A stretch of 64,000 nt of DNA. Source: Todiramphus chloris collaris. Taxonomy: Eukaryota > Chordata > Aves > Coraciiformes > Alcedinidae. The position numbers and the translations under genes are program-made. The stretch lies in the NCBI GenBank assembly GCA_025345505.1, contig JANVCC010000174.1, forward strand, positions 259,347 to 323,346, in the 5' to 3' direction. Of the stretch, positions 58,801-63,879 are shown one piece after another. The number at the start of each line of letters is the position of its first letter. Positions within the stretch are counted from its first letter, which is position 1. The notes below the pieces were generated by a model. It did no database searches and was not told the DNA's origin. It saw nothing but the letters and a program-made list of their open reading frames with translations.

Positions 58801-61473
58801 TGAGCTTTTAATAGCAATCAGGAGTTTCAAGTGATTTTTACGTGACTTGAGAAATATTTATTTCTCTGTTGCCACAGCCACTGCATTGGCTAACGAGGGC
58901 CGTTGGGCCTAATGACATTAAAGCATCCAAATTAATCTTCTGCTTAATTAAAAGCCTAAAACTCTAAGTAAATTTTTTCTTCCTTTTTATTTTTTTAATT
59001 TAAACTACAGGTCATTACAAAGCAAGCAGTAACACTGCAAGCTGGAACCTGGCTGCATAAAACCTTATTTACACACAGTCCTATTTCTCTGCTTTGTAAG
59101 GGAATTAATTTGGGTTATGAAGTAGCTCCGACTGAAAGAACAACAAGTGCCAGAGCAGGGAAATGACCTGAGTAAAATAAAAATAGAAAAAGATTAACAG
59201 GAAAAAAAAAAACCCCACTCTGTGGCTGGTAGAGTGGAAGGAGCTTTCTGATCTTCCCTAGATATAGGATTTTATTTAAGATCCAGCATATTGAGCTAGT
59301 GCAGCATTACACAAATATGGAACGAGGCCAGTCTCAGCTTTTCGTTTCGTTTAATCCACAGCAGAGCACGGCCCTGATGCCCCCGCACATCCATCGCTTG
59401 CTTAGGGGAGAATAAACTGAAACCCACCCTATTTTAAATATTACTGCAAAAAAACCCCAACAACCAAACGAACCCAAACCCCGATCACAACCGACTGCTT
59501 CTCCTTTGTTCCTTGCCCAAACTCCCCCAAATTCAAAGGGTGTATTTAAATAAAGAGGCTCAGCTCCACGGCTCTGGGAGGACTGCAAACCAGGGTGTCG
59601 GAGATGCCCTAACGCTGCCAGGCCTGCACAAAAGGCACCATTGTACTCCCCCCAGCAGCTAAAAACAAGGAATTGATTTAACTTCTTTTCCACGGTTTCA
59701 TTTCCAGGAAGACCTGACCAAAAAAAAAACCCAAACCCACCCAAACGAACCAGTTTTCTATAGAAAATGCAGGAAGTAAAAAAACCCAAACCAGTGGGGT
59801 CTCTATGAATCCATTAAACGCTCAGCCAGCGATGCGATCGGACGCCGAAACCGAAGGCAGAGAACAACCCTGGATCTGAAAAGGCAGCTACAGTTTTCAG
59901 TAATTCTCTACAAGTCCGTACTCCTCCCGAACCACAGCACCTTCCAGGAATGGTGAGATGAGACCAGCAGAGCTGAGCCGAGTGAGGCAATGGGGGAATT
60001 TCACCCACGTGTTACTTTTGCAGAGGCAAACCAGACACACCGTTAACCGAGGGCAGGTTGAGGTGCGGGGCACTCGGTCGTCCAGAAGAGCTTTAATGGC
60101 CCGTTATGTTTGCCACAGCTGGTAACACCACGACACACTTTCCTAGTTGGAAAAATCCCCACCCCACTGGTTTCCAGAAGCTGCTGGCTCAGAAGGTTCA
60201 CCCAGAGGACTTCAAGGTCTGGATGTTATTCTGGGTTTGGGTGCAGGCTGGTAAATCCAGAGCAACAGGTCCTCAAACCCGACTGGTTGTCTCAGAAAGA
60301 ACAAGAGCAGCATCCCCTGGGTGCCCTGCTACCAGCACAATGGGAGTGCTGCCCTGGGTCACCCCGAGAGCAGAACGCTGGCATCTTCCCTGAACCCAGC
60401 CAGCCCTGGGACACACATCCCAGTCAGCCACCTCTGTTTTGGACTATCAGGAGGGGGTTTTTAATCCCTGCAAATAAGGATGAGTGTTTTGCAATCGCAA
60501 TAACGGCCAGGCAGCACAATTAATTTGGGTTTTGGCAGAAGGAAACATCTGATGGAAGAACCACCCCAAAGACCCCTTTCCTTCATCCGCCAGTTTCCTG
60601 CACATGACCACGGTGCTGAACACTTACCTGGCACAGGACTCTTGCTCGAGTTTAAACTCTGAGCCTCCGTGCTCTCCTCCAGTTGCCCGTCTGCTTCCGT
60701 CTCTTCCTTCTTTTCAGTACCTTTTACCTCTTCGCTAAGAGTAGTTCTTGTGCTCTCCTCTCCTTCTAAATCCCCCTGAACAACAGGGAGGGCACTGGGA
60801 GATGGAGGAGGAGGTGGAGAAGGAGTTGTAGTGGTCACAGCAGCAGCAGCAACAGAAACGGGAGGCGAAGGCGGCGGAGGGGTGGGCGGGGGGGTGGGAG
60901 GAGGAGAGGGAGCAGGGTGAAGAGCACTGGAAGGTGGCACGCTTTCCACTTCTGCTGGAGGAGCCTCTGGCGTCTGCGACTCCACAGTCAATGGCGCGGC
61001 TTCCGCCGGGGCTACATCCAGAGCGCTCTCGGCAGCGGTCACCTTCTCACTGACCCCGTTCCCGTCGCCCGTTAGGTGAGTACCAGCAGTCACTGGAGCA
61101 TCACTGGGTGCTACACTGCTAGGCTCCTTGCACGCCTCGGCCTCTTCCGCTGCCGGAGGGTCCGACGTGTCCGTGCAGGGGGTGGCATTGGGTACAGGAG
61201 CGGGCTCCTCTTTTGGGGAAGCGAGTTCACATTTCTCCTCCGAGTCAGCCGTGAAGGTGGGTTTGCTGGAAACGGTGACGACGGCGGCGGCAGCGGGAAC
61301 GACTGCGATGGGGGTGGCCGGGGTGGGAGATGGAGCAAGAGGAAGGTCTGGTGGGGTTTCCACTGAGGTGGCCTCGGTCGTCTGGCCAGCTTGATCTTTT
61401 TTCTCCACAGTAGGTTCTGGTCTGAGGACTGGAGAAGGAGGTTTTAATACTGGGTCTGGTTTTGGCTTCTCTT
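16650..61473 (-). CDS. EIF4G3: EIF4G3, eukaryotic translation initiation factor 4 gamma 3 (partial; 24 coding exons)
   Basis: This is the scaffold subunit of cytoplasmic eIF4F. It bridges cap-bound eIF4E, the helicase eIF4A, eIF3 and, through its absent N-terminus, PABP. Joining 24 GT-AG exons gives 4,121 nt, or 1,372 residues plus stop, with matching phases at every junction. Order of domains (residues counted from the first whole codon in the window): proline-rich linker 1-310, YDREFLL eIF4E site about 408-414, MIF4G about 535-775, disordered linker to about 988, MA3 about 990-1187, W2 about 1190-1372. The C-terminus EAEEESEDN is that of eIF4G3; eIF4G1 ends EESDHN. The promoter and the first exons (about 210-220 residues of an approximately 1,585-residue family protein) lie beyond the window. 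The individual exons follow. Confidence 0.97.
17705..17851 (-). CDS. EIF4G3: EIF4G3 window exon 23: W2 domain
   Basis: A 147-nt exon, acceptor tcccctcag and donor CCTA|gtaagt, phase 1 in and phase 1 out. It encodes [20 protein letters not shown], then [19 protein letters not shown] and [11 protein letters not shown]. The [11 protein letters not shown] helix is diagnostic of the eIF4G W2 domain. QPPNLLRM is completed across the splice. Confidence 0.96.
18790..19338 (-). mobile_element. CR1 LINE 3' fragment in EIF4G3 intron
   Basis: About 550 bp from gccatagaattgttctggtt through ctccaggctgaaccagccca to ccaccagtgcccagtgcagg. It has the same orientation as EIF4G3 transcription. Open frames inside it on the plus strand (19047-19355) are antisense artefacts. 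Confidence 0.9.
19800..19881 (-). CDS. EIF4G3: EIF4G3 window exon 22: W2 domain
   Basis: An 82-nt exon, acceptor tgatttcag and donor TATAG|gtgagt, phase 0 in and phase 1 out. It encodes [20 protein letters not shown] then VCKAAII. It is colinear with human [20 protein letters not shown]. No in-frame ATG lies upstream in its frame, so it was missed as an ORF and is called from homology and splice signals. Confidence 0.95.
20664..20812 (-). mobile_element. CR1 LINE 3'-end fragment in EIF4G3 intron
   Basis: About 150 bp starting atcatagaatggtcagggtt and ending cactgccaaggatggggctt. Very similar to the copy at 9921-10036, so both probably belong to the same CR1 subfamily. It is immediately followed by a polypurine tandem repeat. 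Confidence 0.92.
20814..20950. repeat. Polypurine tandem repeat with assembly gap
   Basis: Repeats of about 15 bp built from gaggagaagagag, all purine on plus (all pyrimidine in EIF4G3 sense), interrupted by 10 N at 20893-20902. The unresolved N run means the true repeat length is unknown. Located in the intron between exons 21 and 22, directly beside a CR1 copy. Confidence 0.9.
20893..20902. other. Assembly gap (10 N)
   Basis: Ten N placed inside a polypurine tandem repeat. The gap size is a placeholder. Confidence 0.99.
21240..21386 (-). CDS. EIF4G3: EIF4G3 window exon 21: start of W2 (HEAT-3) domain
   Basis: A 147-nt exon (49 codons, phase 0-0), acceptor atgttgcag and donor GAG|gtacaa. 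It encodes [38 protein letters not shown], and [11 protein letters not shown]. The ELSAEEL..QLEKL helix begins the C-terminal W2 region that binds MNK kinases. The serine cluster SDCSSSSE precedes the fold and is disordered. Confidence 0.96.
22100..22478 (+). mobile_element. CR1 LINE 3' fragment in EIF4G3 intron (antisense to gene)
   Basis: Plus-strand CR1 text: aggctccaggagaccttcct, ggacaaggggtgatggtttg, cccagagaggtggtggctgc, and a 3' end reading ggtccctccccacccaaacc then tgtgattctgtc. 5'-truncated. It accounts for the 240-codon open frame on the opposite strand. Confidence 0.92.
22758..22856 (-). CDS. EIF4G3: EIF4G3 window exon 20: MA3-W2 connection
   Basis: A 99-nt exon (33 codons, phase 0-0), acceptor tattttag and donor CAA|gtgagt. 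It encodes [20 protein letters not shown] and [13 protein letters not shown]. The KKVG.LWRE..LSWKD(F/Y)LPEG motif is conserved in eIF4G1, eIF4G3 and eIF4G2 relatives, and ends the MA3 region. The ORF predictor missed it because no ATG precedes it; I found it by reading the sequence. Confidence 0.95.
24627..24708 (-). CDS. EIF4G3: EIF4G3 window exon 19: MA3 domain end
   Basis: An 82-nt exon, acceptor cattctag and donor ATG|gtaagt, phase 2 in and phase 0 out. It encodes [20 protein letters not shown] then HLLCKQM. The [21 protein letters not shown] sequence is nearly identical to mammalian eIF4G3. Here PVGRAG separates it from eIF4G1, which reads RPLGKAASLL. Confidence 0.96.
25545..25670 (-). 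CDS. EIF4G3: EIF4G3 window exon 18: MA3 domain
   Basis: A 126-nt exon, acceptor tcttttaaag and donor CTACA|gtaagc, phase 2 in and phase 2 out. It encodes [19 protein letters not shown], then [20 protein letters not shown]. The [17 protein letters not shown] block is a signature of this domain. The junction residues read RELLQ|EFSKP against RELTIEFSKP in human. A 145-bp polypurine tract lies about 115 bp upstream of the acceptor. Confidence 0.96.
25784..25928. repeat. Polypurine tract with (GGGGGAGAGGAAAAAAAA)-like units
   Basis: About 145 bp of almost pure purine, with imperfect 17-19-bp units gggggagaggaaaaaaaa. On the EIF4G3 strand it is a polypyrimidine tract about 115 bp upstream of the exon 18 acceptor. 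It can form triplex (H-DNA) structures. Confidence 0.9.
26509..26556. repeat. (TAGA)n(TA)n microsatellite
   Basis: tatagatagatagatatata followed by mixed TA/GATA units. Compound simple repeat in the intron between exons 17 and 18. Confidence 0.9.
27521..27693 (-). CDS. EIF4G3: EIF4G3 window exon 17: MA3 domain
   Basis: A 173-nt exon, acceptor gttggaacag and donor AAGGG|gtttgt, phase 0 in and phase 2 out. It encodes [20 protein letters not shown], then [20 protein letters not shown] and [16 protein letters not shown]. The ESTLERSxxxRxHMGQLL helix is a hallmark of the eIF4G MA3 domain. The donor is weak: gtttgt departs from GTRAGT at positions +3 and +4. The phase and the mammalian protein both require it. 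Confidence 0.95.
27880..28075. repeat. Trinucleotide-rich segment with imperfect direct duplication
   Basis: (GAT/AAT)n and (AAC)n blocks, each followed by a similar unique segment: caggcagcagtttttaaaac plus acagtcaggctc near 27930-27962, and gggcaacaatttttagaata plus agagtcaggctc near 28037-28066. Looks like two diverged copies of a ~100-bp unit. Confidence 0.7.
29868..29983 (-). CDS. EIF4G3: EIF4G3 window exon 16: start of MA3 (HEAT-2) domain
   Basis: A 116-nt exon, acceptor gttccaccag and donor AAG|gtaagc, phase 1 in and phase 0 out. It encodes [14 protein letters not shown] and then [20 protein letters not shown], ending NDFK. The LSEEE(L/I)[11 protein letters not shown] sequence opens the MA3 domain, the second eIF4A-binding module. 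The [10 protein letters not shown] lead differs from human and is probably disordered. Confidence 0.96.
31078..31301 (-). CDS. EIF4G3: EIF4G3 window exon 15: linker before MA3
   Basis: A 224-nt exon, acceptor gttccgcag and donor TCTG|gtaagt, phase 2 in and phase 1 out. It encodes [39 protein letters not shown] and [17 protein letters not shown], ending [13 protein letters not shown]. The [17 protein letters not shown] helix and the STEAERN block match eIF4G3 rather than the RGDR/LDR-rich equivalent in eIF4G1, which supports the paralogue call. Confidence 0.96.
32441..32558 (-). CDS. EIF4G3: EIF4G3 window exon 14: [10 protein letters not shown] linker segment
   Basis: A 118-nt exon, acceptor cctcccag and donor CTAG|gtaagc, phase 1 in and phase 2 out. 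It encodes [19 protein letters not shown], then a serine-rich run and [11 protein letters not shown]. The LNRFSALQ motif is shared by eIF4G1 and eIF4G3. The serine-rich stretch is disordered and a plausible phosphorylation region (inference). Confidence 0.95.
32816..32909 (-). CDS. EIF4G3: EIF4G3 window exon 13: SWGKGSSGG linker segment
   Basis: A 94-nt exon, acceptor gttttacag and donor ATGG|gtaagt, phase 0 in and phase 1 out. It encodes [20 protein letters not shown] then [11 protein letters not shown]. The [11 protein letters not shown] motif is typical of the eIF4G linker. The split codon at the 3' end forms Asp with the next exon (human has Thr-Asp at this point). Confidence 0.95.
34430..34524 (-). 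CDS. EIF4G3: EIF4G3 window exon 12: GGWNTV linker segment
   Basis: A 95-nt exon, acceptor cacctggcag and donor AAG|gtaggt, phase 1 in and phase 0 out. It encodes [19 protein letters not shown] and [12 protein letters not shown]. The DEGGWNTV block is recognisable across vertebrate eIF4Gs in the linker between HEAT-1 and HEAT-2. Confidence 0.96.
35655..35787 (-). CDS. EIF4G3: EIF4G3 window exon 11: post-MIF4G charged helix
   Basis: A 133-nt exon, acceptor tttcctag and donor CCGG|gtaaag, phase 0 in and phase 1 out. It encodes [20 protein letters not shown] and then [20 protein letters not shown], ending KRRPG with the next exon. [14 protein letters not shown] caps HEAT-1. The following charged helix starts the long linker towards MA3. 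Confidence 0.97.
36940..37044 (-). CDS. EIF4G3: EIF4G3 window exon 10: end of MIF4G domain
   Basis: A 105-nt exon (35 codons, phase 0-0), acceptor ctcgcgcag and donor CTG|gtaggt. It encodes [18 protein letters not shown], then [17 protein letters not shown]. The segment completes the last MIF4G helices, with [13 protein letters not shown] closing the HEAT-1 stack, and is colinear with mammalian eIF4G3 without gaps. Confidence 0.97.
39120..39356 (-). CDS. EIF4G3: EIF4G3 window exon 9: core of MIF4G domain
   Basis: A 237-nt exon (79 codons, phase 0-0), acceptor tcctacag and donor AAG|gtaggg. It encodes [20 protein letters not shown], then [39 protein letters not shown] and [17 protein letters not shown]. 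This is the most conserved block of the eIF4G family. The [12 protein letters not shown] and [18 protein letters not shown] helices form the eIF4A-binding surface. Confidence 0.97.
39652..39798 (-). CDS. EIF4G3: EIF4G3 window exon 8: MIF4G domain
   Basis: A 147-nt exon (49 codons, phase 0-0), acceptor tcccacag and donor ACT|gtaagt. It encodes [20 protein letters not shown], then [17 protein letters not shown] and [12 protein letters not shown]. The [19 protein letters not shown] helix is diagnostic of the eIF4G MIF4G domain, and the charged [11 protein letters not shown] helix follows it. Phase 0-0 exons such as this one and its neighbours could be skipped without a frameshift, but skipping would destroy the fold. 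Confidence 0.97.
40250..40660 (+). mobile_element. CR1 LINE 3' fragment in EIF4G3 intron (antisense to gene)
   Basis: About 410 bp on plus: cctgggctggttcagcctgg, ggaaacatttcttcaccaaa, tgggctgcccagggcagggg, ending in two copies of the CR1 terminal octamer-type repeat (attctgtgattctgtga). Confidence 0.92.
40841..41038 (-). CDS. EIF4G3: EIF4G3 window exon 7: start of MIF4G (HEAT-1) domain
   Basis: A 198-nt exon (66 codons, phase 0-0), acceptor gtccttcag and donor ACG|gtaaga. It begins [18 protein letters not shown] and contains [20 protein letters not shown] and [13 protein letters not shown]. These are the first helical hairpins of the MIF4G domain, which binds eIF4A's C-terminal domain and RNA or IRES elements. 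The residues are nearly identical to mammalian eIF4G1 and eIF4G3, so this is under strong constraint. Confidence 0.97.
42029..42199 (-). CDS. EIF4G3: EIF4G3 window exon 6: lead-in to MIF4G domain
   Basis: A 171-nt exon (57 codons, phase 0-0), acceptor ttgtcctag and donor CAG|gtgaga. It encodes [20 protein letters not shown] and later [17 protein letters not shown], ending DPENVKTQ. The arginine-rich QRREPRKII stretch and [11 protein letters not shown] are shared by eIF4G1 and eIF4G3. This part carries basic RNA-binding residues between the eIF4E site and HEAT-1. The exon lies after a 5.2-kb intron that holds the candidate cassette exon and CpG patch described below. Confidence 0.96.
44720..44852 (+). 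mobile_element. CR1 LINE 3'-end fragment in EIF4G3 intron
   Basis: About 130 bp: accaccatccctggaggtgt, gatgatcttgaaggtcgttt, ending ccaagattctatgagtctatg. Antisense to the gene. Confidence 0.88.
45800..46290. repeat. Imperfect inverted repeat around a T-run/A-run core
   Basis: Left arm: ctttccacaggtctgcaaag (from 45820), catgccctcagctgg, cccacccaccactgaagac, and tgcacctttttgta at about 46029. The right arm contains the reverse complements: tacaaaaaggtgca at about 46100, caatggtgggtgaggcgag, gagggcatgctgg, and ctttgcaggcctgtggaaag (to 46269). A T16-A11 run lies between. The arms have diverged and differ by indels. Confidence 0.8.
46149..46259 (-). other. Candidate cassette exon (111 nt, phase 0-0) in EIF4G3 intron 5-6
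   Basis: On the gene strand a strong 3' splice site (ctctttctctttccacag) precedes 111 nt ending CTAGGG|gtaagc. In phase 0, the phase of both flanking exons, it is open and would insert 37 residues beginning [17 protein letters not shown] between NVSGS and LLNVG. The segment is one arm of the inverted repeat at 45800-46290. I do not recognise the peptide from human eIF4G3, so inclusion in mRNA is unproven. Confidence 0.35.
46380..46815. promoter_or_regulatory. Intronic CpG-dense patch, possible internal promoter
   Basis: CpG is common here (for example about 20 CpGs between 46398 and 46575, including gatgcggccgcgcaccccgg), unlike the CpG-poor surrounding introns. It lies between the eIF4E-binding exons and the MIF4G exons. 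No TATA or clear initiator was recognised. Confidence 0.3.
47382..47507 (-). CDS. EIF4G3: EIF4G3 window exon 5: [20 protein letters not shown] segment
   Basis: A 126-nt exon (42 codons, phase 0-0), acceptor ccgctgcag and donor AGT|gtgagt. It encodes [15 protein letters not shown], then [19 protein letters not shown], a strongly conserved region just C-terminal to the eIF4E motif that forms the auxiliary eIF4E contact and linker. The chosen donor makes the junction [13 protein letters not shown], whereas human protein reads GGRGVP|LLNVG. An alternative in-frame donor AAC|gtatct 12 nt earlier (end 47394) would give GGRN|LLNVG but is a weaker match. Confidence 0.92.
48631..48654 (-). other. EIF4G3: Alternative 24-nt exon extension at EIF4G3 exon 4 (second 5' splice site)
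   Basis: After the proximal donor AAG|gtgaga, a second consensus donor CAG|gtacgt lies exactly 24 nt on, with an open frame between (VRGEPIKQ). Either choice keeps phase 0. Mammalian eIF4G3 protein corresponds to the proximal site. Confidence 0.45.
48655..48788 (-). CDS. EIF4G3: EIF4G3 window exon 4: canonical eIF4E-binding motif
   Basis: A 134-nt exon, acceptor ccctatag and donor AAG|gtgaga, phase 1 in and phase 0 out. It carries [12 protein letters not shown], a perfect YxxxxL-hydrophobic eIF4E-binding motif (Y408, L413, L414 of the encoded fragment), followed by [20 protein letters not shown]. The motif docks on the dorsal face of eIF4E and competes with 4E-BPs. A second good donor, CAG|gtacgt, lies 24 nt further on and would extend the exon in frame to 48631, adding VRGEPIKQ. 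The shorter form matches the mammalian protein. Confidence 0.96.
49087..49672 (-). mobile_element. CR1 LINE 3' fragment, about 590 bp, in EIF4G3 intron
   Basis: The longest CR1 copy here, from tcatagaatcagactggtgg through ctctcaggcttctcttctcc and ctgaacagcctcagggctct to cactcttctttatgcccccc. Sense to the gene, about 300 bp upstream of the eIF4E-motif exon. Its distal part matches the fragment at the start of the window. Confidence 0.93.
51126..51375 (-). CDS. EIF4G3: EIF4G3 window exon 3: acidic linker before the eIF4E site
   Basis: A 250-nt exon, acceptor ggtgcttcag and donor CCAG|gtaaac, phase 0 in and phase 1 out. It encodes an acidic segment containing [21 protein letters not shown]-like text (here [13 protein letters not shown]) and [18 protein letters not shown]. 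This is colinear with mammalian eIF4G3 and is disordered. It leads directly to the eIF4E-binding motif in the next exon, and acidic flanks of this kind are usual upstream of that motif. Confidence 0.96.
52572..52701 (-). other. Possible poison exon in EIF4G3 intron 2-3
   Basis: A 130-nt segment between cttgctgtag and AAAAAG|gtgagt on the gene strand. Its length is not a multiple of three, and in phase 0 (the phase delivered by exon 2) it hits TAG after 27 codons, more than 50 nt before many downstream junctions, so inclusion would trigger NMD. The acceptor has a poor pyrimidine tract. Sequence evidence only. Confidence 0.22.
52996..53156 (+). mobile_element. CR1 LINE 3'-end fragment in EIF4G3 intron
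   Basis: About 160 bp: gtgcccagagaggtggtggc, gcaccctgctctagctgcag, ending ccaacccaaaccatcctgtt then ctatga. Very similar to the 22100-22478 copy. It lies 120 bp past the donor of exon 2. Confidence 0.9.
53276..53364 (-). CDS. EIF4G3: EIF4G3 window exon 2: basic [10 protein letters not shown] segment
   Basis: An 89-nt exon, acceptor attgcag and donor GAG|gtaaga, entering with 2 nt and leaving in phase 0. It encodes [20 protein letters not shown] followed by [10 protein letters not shown]. The lysine/arginine-rich [10 protein letters not shown] stretch is a family hallmark upstream of the eIF4E site, followed by an acidic segment. It is separated from the preceding exon by a 7.3-kb intron that contains unexplained coding-like segments (see 57482-58690). 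A CR1 fragment lies about 120 bp beyond the donor. Confidence 0.95.
54441..54545 (-). mobile_element. CR1 LINE 3'-end fragment in EIF4G3 intron
   Basis: About 105 bp: atcacagaatggtttgagtt, gaaagggaccttgaagatca, tctagtccaacccccctgca. Diverged 5'-truncated copy. Confidence 0.9.
57482..57616 (-). CDS. Unidentified terminal-exon-like coding segment inside EIF4G3 intron
   Basis: After an acceptor-like tctgtctactctttag the minus strand is open in phase 0 for 44 codons and a TGA. It includes [17 protein letters not shown] and [19 protein letters not shown]. The composition looks like genuine protein: varied, with a hydrophobic helix near the end and coding-like third positions. It cannot continue EIF4G3 exon 1, because that exon ends in phase 1 and the join would stop at once. 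I do not recognise the protein. It may be the last exon of a nested gene, an alternative terminal exon, or a gene relic. Confidence 0.35.
   Translation of the reverse strand, partial: GLLNLRDDDGGFSGSLSMSESSKFIHSLLISTIALGADEMGQIE
58267..58581 (-). repeat. Direct duplication of a 57-bp exon-like segment
   Basis: Copies at 58267-58323 and 58525-58581, starts 258 bp apart. Each in minus sense has a pyrimidine tract (tttctt.gggc.tt..cag), a NAGNAG acceptor and then cag-gag-tgt. Most differences between the copies after the acceptor fall at codon positions 1 and 3 of one shared frame (QEC(L/V)LT(A/T)EQAG(Y/H)K). The higher-coordinate copy stops soon after in that frame. Confidence 0.6.
58628..58690 (-). 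CDS. Exon-like coding segment with strong donor inside EIF4G3 intron
   Basis: The minus strand reads [19 protein letters not shown] and then GAG|gtgagc, a very good donor, leaving phase 0. This phase matches the exon-like segment at 57482-57616. The acceptor side is uncertain (ttttttttgag at about 58693, or tctctgccag at about 58709). It lies inside a 131-codon open frame (58329-58724), so it may also simply be read through. The function is unknown. Confidence 0.25.
60628..61473 (-). CDS. EIF4G3: EIF4G3 window exon 1: long proline/serine/threonine-rich linker
   Basis: An 846-nt exon starting after a cctttcccag acceptor, with 2 nt completing a Glu codon, and ending CCAG|gtaagt in phase 1. It begins [11 protein letters not shown], as in mammalian eIF4G3, and ends NSSKSPVPA with the next exon. 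The middle is low-complexity and disordered, with [11 protein letters not shown] runs and alanine/valine/threonine stretches near 60830-60900 and acidic EGEESTRT and EADGQLEES segments near the end. It lies between the PABP-binding region upstream and the eIF4E-binding site downstream. By my recollection of the human protein it diverges far more than the domain exons. Open frames on the opposite strand here are shadows. Confidence 0.96.
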
Positions 61474-63363
61474 CTGGGAAAGGAGAGAAAAAAACAAAAG
61501 GCAGTGTTACAAACAGCAAGACAACTCCATTTTCCTTCGCTGTGTCTAAGCCCCATCAGTTCCCCTGGCCTGCGTTCTCTTCCGGAAGCTCTGAGGCACC
61601 AGAGGCACCTAAAGCTGCCCTTGCATCTAACAGGCAAGTCCAGACAGCAGCCAGCAAATCTGCAAACGCAACCACTGCTTTCATTTTTCTGAACAGGCTT
61701 TTGCAGTAAACGGCCAGGAACAGGTTACTAAATGTGAGCCTTCTGCAGGAACTGCTGCTGGAAATAGATTTTTTTTTTCTTTACAGAAGACAAAAATAAG
61801 CTTCACTTGGATCTACCTCAAAGAAGCCTGGGGTTTAAACACTGAGACCTGGGAGAACTCACGTTCCAAGAACAGGCAGAGACCCTGGTGAGAGCACCAG
61901 GAACCTCCAGGAGCTCTCTGATATGCACATGTATCAAATCAGCCCCCAAAACACTTTGCACAGCCCAGCCCCTCTACTTACCCTGTGATCAGCAACAGAC
62001 TTTGCAGCACCACCCCACCATGACCAGCACACAGCTCCCCAAGGTCTGCTGCAACTCCGTTTGACACGCTTATTCCCACTGCTTTTGAATAAAGTATGAA
62101 CCAAGACCCTTTAGGATCCCTGAGGCTCTCTACAGGTCTCTGCTACACCCTCTCCCACCTCTGATTTGACGACAATATGTAAACTGTAAGACCTTGCTTA
62201 GGAAAGCATCTCCGTGCTACAACTTGGCAAGAGCAAGGGGAAAGTCCAGGTACAGATGGCAGGGACTCAGCAGTCCAGGTCCTAATCACCATCCGAGGAG
62301 GTCAGCTTTATCTGTCCTCGGGGAGGGAGGTGGGCTCTGCTCCATCAATGCAAAATGCTTTCTGAGCACTGAAGGAACAAGGAACTCCTTCCAGACGCTG
62401 CTACGACAGCAAAAAGCAGTTCTGGAGAAGCCAGAGGTCCGAACCTCCGTGCTCAAATTAGGTAATCAAAGGCTACAACCAATCCCAAATCATCGAAATT
62501 CACATAAAACTGAATAGGTGTGGCTTTGCTTGGGCTTTCCCAGCTCTGTTGGCTCCTCATTTCAAGCTTATTCAACAGATAAGCTGAAGGGAAAAGGCTT
62601 TTTGAAGAAAAACCCATCCAGAACTGGTTGGAACATCAAGTCCCATCTATAGGAATAGCCGGAGCAACAAAGAACTTTGCTTCCAGCTGTCGACAGCCCC
62701 AGCAGCATTGCCGTGAGGACCACGGCCAAAGCAGTAGTTTATCAACTTAATGAGGTATGTAGGGAGATGGCTTTGGAGGAGGATGACAAACGAGGAAAAA
62801 AGATGGAAGAAAGTATCCCAACAGCTGATTTTGATTCTGAAGGCTCCGCAGAAGAAGGACCCGGGAACTGGTTTAGAAAAGAGAATGCGTCACCTCCAAT
62901 TTCTGGAACATCCTTTGCAGGCAACTCATGGAGCATTCTTGACATTTACAGTTTGCTCTAAACAACTGCCTGGATATTCTCTCCCCTGAGTCAAAGGAGA
63001 CTGCTCAAAAAAAAAAAAAAAAAAGCAGCATTTGAAGTGTCTACAAAAACATTCTGAGAGATAAAAAGCACAGCGAAACCAGACAAGGGCATTGTAAACC
63101 CAGAGGTTAAATGCACTTTCTTCAAGCTACACCTTATTCGGCCGACAGACAAAGACACCGTGTGAAAAGCTCAAGGAGGAAAGTGATTTGAGGAGGGGGG
63201 GATGTCAGAAGAACGACGAGCAGATTTGGCTAACGCAAACCCATCTGAACGCGACCGACCGTAGCAGAGAGTAAACCTCCGAGTCCTGGCAAAGAACTGT
63301 CCACCCCTGGCAATTACCACAGAAAGGGGCTGGTGAAACACCGCATGCTTGGGAAGGGGCAAC

Positions 63364-63487
63364 ACAACCCCCAACAATTCAGCCCAACAACCCCCAACAA
63401 TTCAGCCCAACAACCCCCAACAATTNNNNNNNNNNTCAGCCCAACAACCCCCAACAATTCAGCCCAACAACCCCCAACAATTGAGCC
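63364..63487. repeat. 23-bp minisatellite with assembly gap
   Basis: Head-to-tail copies of a 23-mer (cagcccaacaaccccc + aacaatt), identical where visible, interrupted by 10 N at 63426-63435. The copy number is therefore unknown. It contains no spacers, so it is not CRISPR-like. Intronic. Confidence 0.92.
63426..63435. other. Assembly gap (10 N)
   Basis: Ten N inside the 23-bp minisatellite. The true array length is unknown. Confidence 0.99.
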
Positions 63488-63879
63488 CAACTGCACTGGA
63501 TCCCTTTTTTTCTTTTCCTTTTTCCTAAACACACCAAGATCATTCTACACGTTATATTTAGAAAGTGTTTACTGGCAGCACGAGGCTGCTCCAAGACCGA
63601 AGGCAGCTCCACCAACACGGCTTTGCAGAAGATCTCCAGATAAATAAGAGATCTCACAAACTGACTCCTCACTGGAAGTCCTTCCCCGAGCTCGGCAGGA
63701 GGGATTCTCGCTCTCTCCTCCGCGCAGTCGCAGCCAGAAAGGGAGCTGGGTTGCTGGGTGGTCGCGGCGGCAAATGCTGCCCGGAGGGGTGGATGGGGAA
63801 GGTTTTATTGGATAGGGGAATTTGTTTCTGCTTCGAGGTGCTTATCTGAAAATAATCGCTGGGCTTGCTGCCATTTTTC

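Larger units (their letters stand above)
53365..60627 (-). other. EIF4G3 large intron between exons 1 and 2
   Basis: A 7.3-kb intron containing one CR1 3' fragment (54441-54545) and otherwise unique sequence. On the minus strand, 57482-57616 and 58628-58690 look like exons of an unidentified coding sequence, and a 57-bp exon-like segment is duplicated at 58267-58323 and 58525-58581. The stretches 54546-57480 and 58700-60627 show only short, unconvincing open frames. Confidence 0.65.

Noticed and set aside
16832..60627. Intronic box C/D snoRNAs, as in EIF4G1 and EIF4G2 introns
   Set aside because: A few TGATGA-like C boxes occur on the gene strand (for example near 21128 and 39823), but none has a D box and terminal stem at a suitable distance.
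61076..61394. Plus-strand open frames rich in G, S and A
   Set aside because: Reverse-strand shadows of the proline-rich EIF4G3 exon.
16650..61473. EIF4G1 instead of EIF4G3
   Set aside because: [36 protein letters not shown] and [23 protein letters not shown] match eIF4G3; eIF4G1 has DEDVVKEDAFYSW, FFKWL..EESDHN, PLGKAASLL and KIIKEKK.
62677..62961. 94-codon plus-strand frame with acidic coding-like text and a possible gtatgt donor
   Set aside because: Antisense and overlapping frames are open too, and I recognise no family or splice partner; probably chance.
63364..63487. CRISPR-like array of identical repeats
   Set aside because: Copies of the 23-mer are directly adjacent with no spacers, and the genome is vertebrate; it is a minisatellite.
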